Shown: positions 1 to 6,706, counted from the stretch's first letter. The stretch: 12,594 bases of DNA from Thermoflexales bacterium (GCA_017998555.1 JAGOCU010000037.1:1-12594); one strand, 5' to 3'. Notes: a model not told the origin generated them from the letters alone. Translations and numbers: made by a program.

Positions 1-227
1 CACCGACCACGCCGGCAGCGCAGACACCCCCACCCACACCGGTTATTCGCGCCCCGAACTTACTGGAACGCTTGCGCGGAAGTCGTCCAGTCGAGAAACC
101 GAAACCGATTGGCCAGGCACGCCGGGTCGCCTATCCTGTCCGGGTCGGCGGCCGCCGCTTGATCTTGCGCGCCATGCCGCCCGAGAACAAGCCGCCAGAA
201 GAGGCCAAGGACGCCGATCAGCCCTGA
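1..227 (+). CDS. C-terminal fragment of an unrecognised protein (5' end outside window)
   Basis: The frame beginning at base 3 is open from the window edge to a TGA at 225-227, giving about 74 residues. The fragment is rich in proline near its start, has a basic middle (Arg/Lys with VRVGGRRLILRAM), and ends in a charged hydrophilic tail (PENKPPEEAKDADQP). No motif or domain allows a family assignment. It reads in the same direction as the following selenoprotein gene, 115 bases away. An open frame on the opposite strand (60-257) covers part of the same bases, but its composition looks like a shadow. The call is moderate because only the tail can be seen. Confidence 0.4.
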   Translation, partial: PTTPAAQTPPPTPVIRAPNLLERLRGSRPVEKPKPIGQARRVAYPVRVGGRRLILRAMPPENKPPEEAKDADQP

Positions 228-342
228 GCGCATGGCGTATGCAGGGGCGCCGCGCAACGGATGCGATGTTTCCGGGCGCGCCAGATTACGTCATCCTTAA
301 CGCGCCAGAATCGGGCGCGCGCGCGGCAGAAACTCGGCTACA
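228..342. other. intergenic gap before the selenoprotein gene
   Basis: This gap contains a direct repeat of the 9-mer CGCGCCAGA (277-285 and 301-309, 24 bases apart). The second copy overlaps a weak -10-like CAGAAT (306-311) about 30 bases before the GTG start at 343. I see no good -35 box and no clear Shine-Dalgarno sequence. A promoter here is plausible but not demonstrated. Confidence 0.3.
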
Positions 343-1146
343 GTGTCGTCCTTGGCTGGCAGACTGACCCTCCCAATCCTTTTCACGATGGCGGCGCTCG
401 TCAGCGCCTGTGGCGGCGCATCGACCCCGGCGAGTTCGCCTGTCGCGGCGCCATCACCGACGGCGATGGCCCGGGCGGAAGCGACTCTGGCGCCGACTGC
501 GGCGGCGACATCGACCTCCACCCCGCAACCCGCACCTGGCGCGCCAGTCCAGGTCGTTCCGTCCACTCCGCAGCCCACGAGGATCGCGTTGGTTTACAAG
601 GGCATCGAACAGGGCGTTACGGCGGAAGGGTTTCCGTATCTTGGACGCGCCGACGCGCCGATCACGCTGACGGATTACTCCGATTTCCTCTGAACGGAAT
701 GCCGCGGTCACGTGTTGACCGAAGAACCCGTTCTCATCGAGGAGTATGTACGGTCAGGCAAGCTCAGGCTCGTCTTCCGGGACGTGCTGAATCATGGCGA
801 GCGCAGCGTGCGCGCCCACGAGGCGGCCTCCTGCGCCGGGCGGCAGCATGAATTCTGGGGCATGCACGAGATTTTGTTCCGTGACCAGCCCGAAACATGG
901 GCGACCGATGATGCGGGGCTCGTCGCGCTGATGAAGAAGAAGGCGGCGACGCTGCCCGGCCTGAATCAGGCCGAGTTCGCTGTCTGCGTCGATCAGCGCC
1001 AGGCGCTTGCCACGATTCAAGCCACCGACGCGGAGCAGCGCAAGCGCGGGATCAATACGCAGCCCATTTTTGAGATCGGAAAGCAGCGACTCATCGGGCG
1101 GCGGCCCATTGCCGGCTGGCGCGAAATCCTCAACGCGGCCCGATAG
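343..1146 (+). CDS. DsbA-like thioredoxin-fold lipoprotein, probable selenoprotein (Sec117, UxxC active site)
   Basis: Reading TGA 691-693 as selenocysteine gives one 267-residue protein. A lipoprotein signal peptide comes first (GTG start; lipobox V-S-A-C, lipidated Cys23), then a Pro/Ala/Thr linker to about residue 80, then a DsbA/Thioredoxin_4 domain. The domain opens with GRADAPITLTDYSDFL, then Sec117-T-E-Cys120, where relatives have DFxCPxC. It continues with LIEEYVRSGKLRLVFRD, an AAxCA..xxFWxMHEILF segment (Cys164), Cys215, and the cis-Pro region NTQPIF (Pro241). Both halves, before and after the TGA, lie in the same frame and each matches the family without a gap. The protein would be anchored outside the cytoplasmic membrane, exchanging disulfides or reducing oxidants. 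The GTG start is chosen because it gives a complete signal peptide and a TAA lies upstream at 298-300. A nonsense mutation is the alternative; the SECIS hairpin and the tRNA-Sec in this window argue against it. Gene ends in TAG. Confidence 0.87.
692..733 (+). promoter_or_regulatory. bacterial SECIS-like hairpin for TGA 691-693
   Basis: The upper stem pairs CGGTCA (705-710) with TGACCG (716-721), six perfect pairs closing the 5-base loop CGTGT (711-715). The lower stem pairs GAACGG (692-697, including the last two bases of the TGA) with CCGTTC (728-733), also six perfect pairs. An internal loop of 7 and 6 bases separates the stems. The apical loop starts 17 bases after the TGA and has G as its second base. 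Both points fit the published bacterial SECIS rules (loop about 16-37 bases downstream, G among the first two loop bases). The 17-base upper hairpin begins 11 bases after the TGA, the same spacing as the minimal SelB-binding hairpin in Escherichia coli fdhF. Folding was done by eye. Confidence 0.8.
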
Positions 1147-1167
1147 GCCCATCGGCTCGAGCACACG

Positions 1168-1225
1168 CCCAAACGCGAAAAGGCCCGCTCCGGCGTACGC
1201 TGGAGCGGGCCTTTTTGCGTTTGGG
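1168..1225. terminator. two-way intrinsic terminator (24-bp arms)
   Basis: Arms 1168-1191 and 1202-1225 are inverted repeats with one mismatch around a 10-base loop. The inner part is the GC-rich stem AGGCCCGCTCC/GGAGCGGGCCT, flanked by A-run and T-run, so it gives a U-tract in both directions. It lies between the convergent ends of the selenoprotein gene (1146, +) and topA (1238, -) and can serve both. The loop carries GGCGTACGC, also found at the centre of the palindrome at 6641-6706. Confidence 0.9.
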
Positions 1226-1237
1226 GAACAATGATGT

Positions 1238-3703
1238 TCAGGCCGCGACGGCGACTTCCGGCACGTCGACGACGCCCTCGCACAGCAGACAGCGGGCCTT
1301 GCCCTTGCCGGCGTCCACCATCAGTCCACCGTCGCCGGTAGGGCACGGAAAGGCCAGCGGGCGCTGCCAGGTCGTGAAGTCGCAGGCGGGATAGGTGACA
1401 CAACCGAAGAACGAACGGTTGCCCTTCTTCATCTTGCGCTCGGCGAGTTTGCCCCCGCACTTGGGACAGACCACACCGGGCAGGGTGATCGGTTCAGTGT
1501 GGGTGCACTTTGGGTATCGATCGCAGCCAATGAAGCGGCCGCTTCGGCTGGTCCGATACACCAGGCGTCCTTCAAGACAGGTCGGACACGTGACGCCGGT
1601 GTATTCGATCACCCGGGCCACCTTCTCGATGCTGGCGGTGGCGTCCTTCACGGACTGCCGAAACGGGTCATAGAACTCGTGCAACACCGGCTGCCAGGCC
1701 CGGGTGCCCGTTTCGATGTCGTCAAGCTCTTCCTCGACATGGGCGGTGAAACCCACATCGACATAACGGGAAAAGTTGCCCACCAGCAGATCGCTCACCT
1801 GAAAGCCGAGCTCGGTCGGGCGCAGCTGCTTGCCCTCGCGCGTGACGTATTGGCGCGACTGAATGGTGGTCATGATCGCGGCATAGGTGCTGGGCCGGCC
1901 GATGCCGTATTCCTCGAGCGCCTTGACCAGGCTGGCCTCGGTGTAGCGCGGCGGCGGGGCGGTGAAGTGCTGCTCGGGGATCAGGCGGATCAAATTCAGC
2001 GCTTCGCCCGACTCGACGGAGGGCAGGCGCCGATCACGGCCTTCGTCTTCTTCGGCCGGCTTCTCGCCCTCATCATGGCCTTCCTCATAGATCTTGAGGA
2101 AGCCCGAAAACTTGATGATCGAGCCGGTCGCCCGAAAGTGATACTCAGGCGCGCCATTTGCGGCTGGCGCCGCGCCGCGCACCCGCGCATCGATATCAAT
2201 CGTCGTTGCGTCGAAAATGGCATTTGCCATCTGGCTGGCCACAAACCGCTTCCAGATCAGGTCGTAGAGGCGGAACTGATCCGGGTCCAGGTGGGCCTTC
2301 ATGGACTCGGGCGTGCGCTGAACGGATGTTGGGCGAATGGCCTCGTGGGCTTCCTGGGCGTTCTTGGCACGCGACGTGTATTTGGGCGGCGCATCGGGCA
2401 GGAACTCGCTGCCAAAACGCTCGCTGATAAAGGCGCGCGCATCAGCCTGGGCGGTCTCGGCCACATTGACCGAGTCGGTGCGCATGTAGGTGATCAAACC
2501 AGTCGTACCCGCACCGGTGTCAACACCTTCATACAGCGACTGGGCGGCGCCCATCGTCCGGCGCGCGTTGAAATTGAGCTTGCGGCTCGCCTCCTGCTGG
2601 AGGGTGCTGGTGATGAAGGGCGCCGCGGGTTTGCGCTGGCGGTCTTTGCGATCCACCCGGAACACAACCCAGTCCGCGCCTTCGAGGGCCGTCAGGACGC
2701 CCTGGGCGTCGGTCTCGTTCCGGAGGTCGGGATCGGCGCCGCGCACCTTGAACAGGCGGGCGATGAAGGATCCGTTCCCGTTCACGGCCGCCTCGGCCGC
2801 GCGCTTGGCCAGCTCGGCTTCAAGCGACCAGTACTCCACCGGGACAAACCCGAGGATCTCGCGCTCGCGCTCCACGACAAGGCGCAGCGCGACCGATTGC
2901 ACCCGCCCGGCGCTCAGTCCGCGCCGGCTCAATTTGTCGCTGACCAGCGGGCTCAGGCTATAGCCAACCAGGCGATCGAGAATGCGCCGGGCCTGTTGCG
3001 CGTCCACCTGATTGGTGTCAATTTCGCGCGGATGGGCGAAGGCGTGCCGAATGGCGTCCTCGGTGATCTCGTGGAATTCGACACGTCGCACAGGCTTGCC
3101 CGCCAGCTCGGCCTCAAGGGCCTTGCTCAAATGCCAGGAAATGGCCTCACCCTCGCGGTCGGGATCGGTGGCCAGCCATATTTCCCGGGCGTCGGCCGCG
3201 ATCAGGCGGAGTTCCTTGACGGTCTTGCGCTTGGCCATGGGCACGATATAGGTCGGCTCAAAGTCGTGTTCGAGGTCGACCCCGAGGCGGCTCTTGGGCA
3301 AGTCGCGGATATGGCCAATGGAGGGGCGCACTGAGAATTTCGCGCCGAGGAACTTGCCGATGGTCTTGGCCTTGGCCGGGGATTCGACGATGACCAGCGG
3401 CCGGCCTTTGGAAGCGTGCCCTGCACCGCCATCCGCCTCTGCCACAGCGCGCGCCTTCGAACCCGCGCGGGTCTTTGCGGCCGACTTCGTGGCCGTCTTC
3501 GCGGCCTTGGGCTTCGGCTCGCGCTTGACGGGGGTGGGCTTCTCCATTCCCTCGTGGGCGTCGGTGCGACCCATCTTGAAGACCTTCTCGCTGCCGCAGT
3601 TCGAGCACGTCCCCTGGGTGGCGGGAGAACCGTTTGCGAAAAAGATCGGCCGGGGATCCTTCAGTTCGTGCTTCCCGCGGCATTTGAAACAATACGCTTC
3701 CAT
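1238..3703 (-). CDS. topA: DNA topoisomerase I with an N-terminal zinc-ribbon extension
   Basis: Type IA topoisomerase of 821 residues that relaxes negative supercoils by single-strand passage. Residues 1-45 form an extra zinc ribbon (CFKC and CSNC pairs, DUF5679-like), followed by a Lys/Ala/Pro linker to about residue 98. The TOPRIM domain starts at about 100, with Glu107 in IVESPAK and Asp180/Asp182 in ATDPDREGEA. The catalytic tyrosine is Tyr406 in GLITYMRTDS. The region GIGRPSTYA lies near 600-608. The C-terminus holds two good CxxC..C..C zinc fingers (about 706-733 and 746-774). A third is degenerate: its first pair reads C-P-T-G, followed by C-L-L-C (residues 787-808). The ATG at 3701-3703 is preceded by a plausible ribosome site, AGGGA. 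The normal family size without the extension supports this start. Stop is TGA. Identity is certain; the role of the ribbon is unknown. Confidence 0.97.
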   Translation of the reverse strand: MEAYCFKCRGKHELKDPRPIFFANGSPATQGTCSNCGSEKVFKMGRTDAHEGMEKPTPVKREPKPKAAKTATKSAAKTRAGSKARAVAEADGGAGHASKGRPLVIVESPAKAKTIGKFLGAKFSVRPSIGHIRDLPKSRLGVDLEHDFEPTYIVPMAKRKTVKELRLIAADAREIWLATDPDREGEAISWHLSKALEAELAGKPVRRVEFHEITEDAIRHAFAHPREIDTNQVDAQQARRILDRLVGYSLSPLVSDKLSRRGLSAGRVQSVALRLVVEREREILGFVPVEYWSLEAELAKRAAEAAVNGNGSFIARLFKVRGADPDLRNETDAQGVLTALEGADWVVFRVDRKDRQRKPAAPFITSTLQQEASRKLNFNARRTMGAAQSLYEGVDTGAGTTGLITYMRTDSVNVAETAQADARAFISERFGSEFLPDAPPKYTSRAKNAQEAHEAIRPTSVQRTPESMKAHLDPDQFRLYDLIWKRFVASQMANAIFDATTIDIDARVRGAAPAANGAPEYHFRATGSIIKFSGFLKIYEEGHDEGEKPAEEDEGRDRRLPSVESGEALNLIRLIPEQHFTAPPPRYTEASLVKALEEYGIGRPSTYAAIMTTIQSRQYVTREGKQLRPTELGFQVSDLLVGNFSRYVDVGFTAHVEEELDDIETGTRAWQPVLHEFYDPFRQSVKDATASIEKVARVIEYTGVTCPTCLEGRLVYRTSRSGRFIGCDRYPKCTHTEPITLPGVVCPKCGGKLAERKMKKGNRSFFGCVTYPACDFTTWQRPLAFPCPTGDGGLMVDAGKGKARCLLCEGVVDVPEVAVAA

Positions 3704-3732
3704 TCGTCCCTGTGATTCCTGTCAGCCGCCCC

Positions 3733-3750
3733 GTTGGCCGCGCGGCCAAC
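3733..3750. repeat. 18-bp perfect palindrome upstream of topA
   Basis: GTTGGCCGC is followed directly by its reverse complement GCGGCCAAC. It lies 30 bases upstream of the topA start on the template side, between the end of the glycosyltransferase gene and topA. It could be an operator or a structured leader; nothing in the sequence decides between these. Confidence 0.45.
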
Positions 3751-3801
3751 AAGATGACGCAAAGTCCGTTCGTCAGCGCTGCCGGAGTCAAGCGGGGGGT
3801 T

Positions 3802-3822
3802 CGGCCGTGCGACGCACGGCTG
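3802..3822 (-). terminator. possible terminator hairpin after the glycosyltransferase gene
   Basis: GCCGTGC (3804-3810) pairs with GCACGGC (3814-3820) around the loop GAC, extended by a wobble pair and a C-G pair. It lies about 40 bases beyond the glycosyltransferase stop on the minus strand and has no U-tract, so termination is only a guess. The rest of the 157-base gap between the two minus-strand genes shows nothing further besides the palindrome at 3733-3750. Confidence 0.35.
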
Positions 3823-3860
3823 GGTCCTCACGGTCGTCGGGCAGGCTGCTCGCTTCGCGC

Positions 3861-4961
3861 TCAGGCCTGCCGGTCGATGACGGACAGCAGCTCGGCCTCA
3901 AAGCGCTCGACGCTGAAAGACTCAGCATGCTTCCGGAGGAGGCCGGGCGCGAATCTTACACCATCGAATCTGACGAGGGCGTCCGCGAGCGATTCCACGG
4001 TCTGCTCGGGGAAGAGCAACCCAGTCTCCCCGTCATGAACCGTGTCCAGCGCGCCGCCAGCGGCGAAGGCGATGACGGGGCGACCGCAAGCCATGGCATT
4101 GATCGGCGCAATCCCAAAATCCTCGAGACCGGGGAAAATGAAGGCTCGGCAGCCGCGGAGCAGCTCAAGCAAGCGCTCGTCGCTCACCCGCCCCAAAAAC
4201 GTGACGCCGCCGCTTGCGGCGGCCAGGCGTTCCAGCCGCGGGCGGTCGCGGCCGTCACCGGCGATCACCAGGCGCAACCCCAATCGCGCGCAGGCCCGGA
4301 TCGCAAGATCGATGCGTTTGTAGGGAAGCAGGCGCGAGGCGATGAAAAAGTAGTCGCCCGGCGCGGCGCTCGGGCCAGGGGTGAAATGGGCCACATCGAC
4401 GGGCGGGTAGACGACCGTGGATTCCCGGCCATACAGCGCTCGGATACGGCGTTGGACCTCCGACGAGATCGCGATAAACGTATCGATCCGCTGCGCGGCA
4501 GCCCGCTCGAATCGACGCAAGGCAGCGTTGGCCAGGCGCAGCGCCGGCACGGCGATGGCGGGAATCGATTCCCGGGCAGCGTAGGCGTCAAAGTCGTAGA
4601 TGAAACGGGTTGGCGTGAGGCAGTAGCAGATCCGGCGGGCGGCGGGGTTCGCGGCACCCATCGCGAAGCAGAAGGCGCTCTTGTTGCTCAGAATCACGTC
4701 GTAGCCAGCCGGAACCCGGGATGCGCCAAACGCCAGGGCATACAGCGGCATGTAAGGCTGATGGTGACGGTGGATGCCGGGCAGCCGATCCATCCAGTTC
4801 GGCCGAATGTCCCATGACCGCCAGGCGGCCGGCATGCGCTCCCGGTCGTAGATCGACGTAAAGACGGGCGCCGCGGGAAAAAGGCGCTTCAGGGCAACCA
4901 GAACGTCCTCGGCGCCGCCGAGTTGATTGAGCCAGTCATGGACAAGAGCGACACGCTGCAA
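3861..4961 (-). CDS. GT4-type glycosyltransferase
   Basis: A 366-residue GT-B fold glycosyltransferase that would move a sugar from a nucleotide donor to a glycan or lipid acceptor at the inner membrane face. The N-terminal domain begins VALVHDWLNQLGGAED, typical of this group. The linker has VVYPPVDV (183-190). The donor domain begins near 203 with DYFFIASRLLPYKRIDLAI, then VIAGDG, and the donor-site segment EDFGIAPINAMACGRPVIA (280-298). In the usual EX7E motif the second Glu is Asn288 here, so the pair is E280/N288. The start is TTG at 4961, chosen because it places the first beta-strand directly at the N-terminus as in relatives and no upstream in-frame ATG exists. No Shine-Dalgarno is seen, but a TATCAT box lies 9 bases upstream. 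No neighbouring polysaccharide gene is visible, so the acceptor is unknown. Confidence 0.9.
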   Translation of the reverse strand: MQRVALVHDWLNQLGGAEDVLVALKRLFPAAPVFTSIYDRERMPAAWRSWDIRPNWMDRLPGIHRHHQPYMPLYALAFGASRVPAGYDVILSNKSAFCFAMGAANPAARRICYCLTPTRFIYDFDAYAARESIPAIAVPALRLANAALRRFERAAAQRIDTFIAISSEVQRRIRALYGRESTVVYPPVDVAHFTPGPSAAPGDYFFIASRLLPYKRIDLAIRACARLGLRLVIAGDGRDRPRLERLAAASGGVTFLGRVSDERLLELLRGCRAFIFPGLEDFGIAPINAMACGRPVIAFAAGGALDTVHDGETGLLFPEQTVESLADALVRFDGVRFAPGLLRKHAESFSVERFEAELLSVIDRQA

Positions 4962-4970
4962 AGTCGTGTG

Positions 4971-4976
4971 ATGATA
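4971..4976 (-). promoter_or_regulatory. possible -10 box of the glycosyltransferase gene
   Basis: On the minus strand this reads TATCAT, with the TTG start 9 bases further on. That would give a leader of only a few bases. No clear -35 is visible. Confidence 0.35.
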
Positions 4977-4988
4977 CCTGCTCTGATC

Positions 4989-4994
4989 TATAAT
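4989..4994 (+). promoter_or_regulatory. -10 box of the acidic-protein gene
   Basis: A perfect TATAAT lies 28 bases upstream of the ATG at 5023, within a 61-base divergent gap. The -35 region (about 4966-4971) is weak. A ribosome site, GAGG (5013-5016), lies 6 bases before the ATG. Confidence 0.6.
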
Positions 4995-5022
4995 CTCGAC
5001 CGGAAATTACACGAGGGCAGAC

Positions 5023-5538
5023 ATGATTCCGATGAGACTCGACCATCTGATCCACGACGAAATCCGCAGCCAGGTCAGCGACACGCATTTGCGCGCGCTG
5101 GACGATTCGCAATCCGCGTTCGAAAGCGTGGATGTTGAATCGCTCGCGCCGTGGTCGTACGACTTGCTCATGCTGAATACGAGCCTGCGCGCGTTCGCGG
5201 CCCGCGTCGACCGGAGCGCTCCGGACGCCGTCGCCGACGCGATGGCCAGCGCCGCAATGTTCGCGGCGACTGCGGGACCGGGCGACGACGACGACGATGA
5301 TGACGCCGATGATGACGAAGACGAGGACGAGGATGATGACCTCGTCGACGATGAAGAGGACGACGACGAGGAAGAGGAGACTGAAGAAGTCTCGCTTGAA
5401 GACCTCGAGGAAAAAGACGAGGATGATCCCGTCTCAACCGATTTTGGCTCGATGGACGACGACGAAGATGACGATCTTTCGTTGGACGACGACGATGATG
5501 ATGACGATGACGATCTCTTCGACGACGAAGAGGACTAG
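5023..5538 (+). CDS. small protein with an extremely acidic Asp/Glu C-terminal half
   Basis: I do not recognise this 171-residue protein. Residues 1 to about 85 look like an ordinary folded, mainly helical domain (MRLDHLIHDEI, an SYDLLMLNTSLRAFAARV helix, an Ala-rich segment), with no signal peptide and no membrane span. From about residue 88 to the end it is almost entirely Asp and Glu, broken by short motifs such as VSLEDLEEKDEDDPVSTDFGSM. Such tails can bind basic proteins or metal ions, mimic nucleic acid, or keep a partner soluble; none of these can be chosen from sequence. It has its own consensus -10 box and a ribosome site, and a strong terminator follows, so it is expressed alone. 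GAT/GAC runs make the DNA low-complexity, so length may vary between strains. A second in-frame ATG lies at 5032. Confidence 0.8.
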   Translation: MIPMRLDHLIHDEIRSQVSDTHLRALDDSQSAFESVDVESLAPWSYDLLMLNTSLRAFAARVDRSAPDAVADAMASAAMFAATAGPGDDDDDDDADDDEDEDEDDDLVDDEEDDDEEEETEEVSLEDLEEKDEDDPVSTDFGSMDDDEDDDLSLDDDDDDDDDDLFDDEED

Positions 5539-5561
5539 GGGTTGACCCGAAGGCTTCCGGT

Positions 5562-5602
5562 GAAATCACAAACCCCGCGCTTCGCGCGGGGTTTGTGATT
5601 TC
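5562..5602. terminator. hairpin terminator between convergent genes
   Basis: Perfect 19-bp arms (5562-5580 and 5584-5602) close a TTC loop, with a GC-rich top (CCCCGCGC/GCGCGGGG). It lies between the stop of the acidic-protein gene (5538, +) and that of the DUF554 gene (5616, -). A short T-run, CCCTTTT, follows on the plus strand, so it probably serves that strand best. Confidence 0.85.
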
Positions 5603-5615
5603 GGCCCTTTTGCGG

Positions 5616-6362
5616 CTAGAACCCTGCGACGCCGGCGATATGCATCGCAACGACGCCGACAGGGGCGAATAGCAGCGCGGGCAGGAAATTGGCCAGCCGG
5701 ATCTTCTTGATCTCGAGCAGGCTCAGGCCGATGCCGAGCACCAGGAGCGCGCCGGTTGCGGAGAGGATGGCCACCATGGTGGGCGAAAAGAGGTTCTGCG
5801 CGCCCGCCGCGCCGGCGGTGAGCCCGCCCTGGATGACAAAGATCGAGATCACGCTGAAGCCCACCCCCACCCCAAGCGACGCCGCGTAGGCGAGCGACGA
5901 GAACAGATCCAGGGCGCTCTTGATGGCGATCAGCGAAACGTCACCGCGCAGGCCGTCCTGAATCGATCCCAGAAACGTCATCGGGCCGACGCAGAAAAGC
6001 AGGCTGGCCGAGACGAAACCCCGCACAAATCGCGCCGATGATTCGGCGCTGCCCGAACCGCCGCGCCGGCGGGCCACGGTTCGCTCGAGCCACCCGCCAA
6101 AGCGGGTCAAAGCCGCGTCCAGTTCAAGCGCTTCGCCCGCGATTCCGCCCAGGACGATCGAGAACAAGACGACCAGGAACTTGACGGCGCCATTCGTCTG
6201 ATTCGCCATCGAATCCACGATGCTCAGGGAGGCATAGCCAAGGGTGGCGAGACCCAGGCCGTTCAGGACAGTCTCGCGCACGCGCTCAGGCAGGCGATTG
6301 CCGAGCATGACACCCAGCGCCGTGCCGATCAGCACGGTGAAGATATTGAGAATAAAGCCCAT
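5616..6362 (-). CDS. DUF554 family integral membrane protein
   Basis: A 248-residue multi-span membrane protein of the DUF554 (YdfK/YqgA-like) family. The N-terminus has the family pattern of a hydrophobic strand, Gly-rich turn and GNRLPERVRETVLNGLG. The family signature SIQDGLRG and the following KSALDLFSSLAYAASLG are present in the middle (about 130-165). About seven hydrophobic segments can be counted, with a basic cytoplasmic loop (RRRGGSGS) near residue 100. Its transport or other role is not established. It starts 9 bases after the xseB stop on the same strand and is probably co-transcribed with it. No Shine-Dalgarno sequence precedes the ATG. Stop is TAG. Confidence 0.9.
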   Translation of the reverse strand: MGFILNIFTVLIGTALGVMLGNRLPERVRETVLNGLGLATLGYASLSIVDSMANQTNGAVKFLVVLFSIVLGGIAGEALELDAALTRFGGWLERTVARRRGGSGSAESSARFVRGFVSASLLFCVGPMTFLGSIQDGLRGDVSLIAIKSALDLFSSLAYAASLGVGVGFSVISIFVIQGGLTAGAAGAQNLFSPTMVAILSATGALLVLGIGLSLLEIKKIRLANFLPALLFAPVGVVAMHIAGVAGF

Positions 6363-6371
6363 GAATGAGGA

Positions 6372-6608
6372 CTAGGATTCAGGCTGAAGCTGGCGCAGTT
6401 TGAGCTCGGCATCGTCCAGTTGCTTTGCGCAGGCCGCCGCCAACTCCTGTCCCCGCGCGTGTAGTTTGAGCGCCTCTTCGAGCGGCAGATCGCCCTTCTC
6501 GAGCGCGCTGACGATGCGCTCCAGCTCCTGGAATCCATCCTCAAAGGCGCGGGCCGAAGCGCCGGGTTCGTCCCCGGCCGGGGGCTGATTTGTCGGGCGT
6601 TTTGGCAT
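6372..6608 (-). CDS. xseB: exodeoxyribonuclease VII small subunit
   Basis: XseB is the small subunit that coats the helical arms of XseA in exonuclease VII, which degrades single-stranded DNA. The 78-residue product has the typical short helical hairpin: SARAFEDGFQELERIVSALEKG, then DLPLEEALKLHARGQELA and a third helix ending LRQLQ. The ATG at 6606-6608 is chosen over an in-frame ATG 30 bases upstream because the domain is complete from here. In addition, a TATACT -10 box ends 6 bases before this ATG, so the mRNA would begin at or next to the start codon (leaderless). The N-terminal 25 residues (PKRPTNQPPAGDEPG) look disordered. The partner xseA is not in the window. The next gene is DUF554. 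Confidence 0.9.
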   Translation of the reverse strand: MPKRPTNQPPAGDEPGASARAFEDGFQELERIVSALEKGDLPLEEALKLHARGQELAAACAKQLDDAELKLRQLQPES

Positions 6609-6614
6609 CGCGGG

Positions 6615-6620
6615 AGTATA
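6615..6620 (-). promoter_or_regulatory. -10 box of xseB (leaderless start)
   Basis: On the minus strand this is TATACT, ending 6 bases before the xseB ATG. The expected -35 position (about 6638-6643) runs into the left end of the 66-bp palindrome and has no good match. Confidence 0.5.
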
Positions 6621-6640
6621 CCGGAGGCGCCCGGCCACGC

Positions 6641-6706
6641 GTATTTTCCGACGATCATCCCCCGTCCCGGCGTACGCCGGGACGGGGGATGATCGTCGGA
6701 AAATAC
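6641..6706. repeat. 66-bp perfect palindrome between xseB and tRNA-Sec
   Basis: Two 33-base arms are exact reverse complements with no spacer, centred on GTAC at 6672-6675. The outer part is GTATTTTCC/GGAAAATAC; inside is ATCATCCCCCGTCCCGG and its complement. The neighbours are divergent (xseB leftward, selC rightward), so it is not placed as a terminator. Its two ends fall at the expected -35 positions of both promoters. A large cruciform, a regulator site or a REP-like repeat copy are all possible. Confidence 0.9.

Noticed and set aside
225..227. TGA at the end of the first partial gene as a second selenocysteine codon
   Set aside because: The preceding residues are a charged hydrophilic tail with no redox motif, and the downstream frame is only the shadow of the selenoprotein gene.
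261..851. Plus-strand open frame of 196 codons overlapping the selenoprotein gene
   Set aside because: It covers the same bases in another frame, has no family resemblance and is Arg-rich, as expected for an out-of-frame reading of GC-rich coding DNA.
343..1146. Reading the selenoprotein locus as two genes (343-693 and 712-1146) or as a pseudogene
   Set aside because: Both parts lie in one frame, neither is a complete domain alone, the rest of the gene shows no decay, and the TGA sits at the catalytic Cys codon with a SECIS-like hairpin after it.
1499..3334. 611-codon open frame on the plus strand
   Set aside because: Fully antisense to topA. Long antisense frames are common in GC-rich genes, and the product has no recognisable domain.
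5281..5535. GAC/GAT-rich stretch as a repeat array or CRISPR
   Set aside because: It is low-complexity coding sequence for the acidic tail, with no regular repeat-spacer pattern.
5168..5650. Minus-strand frame rich in Arg and His opposite the acidic gene
   Set aside because: Its composition is just the complement of GAC/GAT codons, and no start signals support it.
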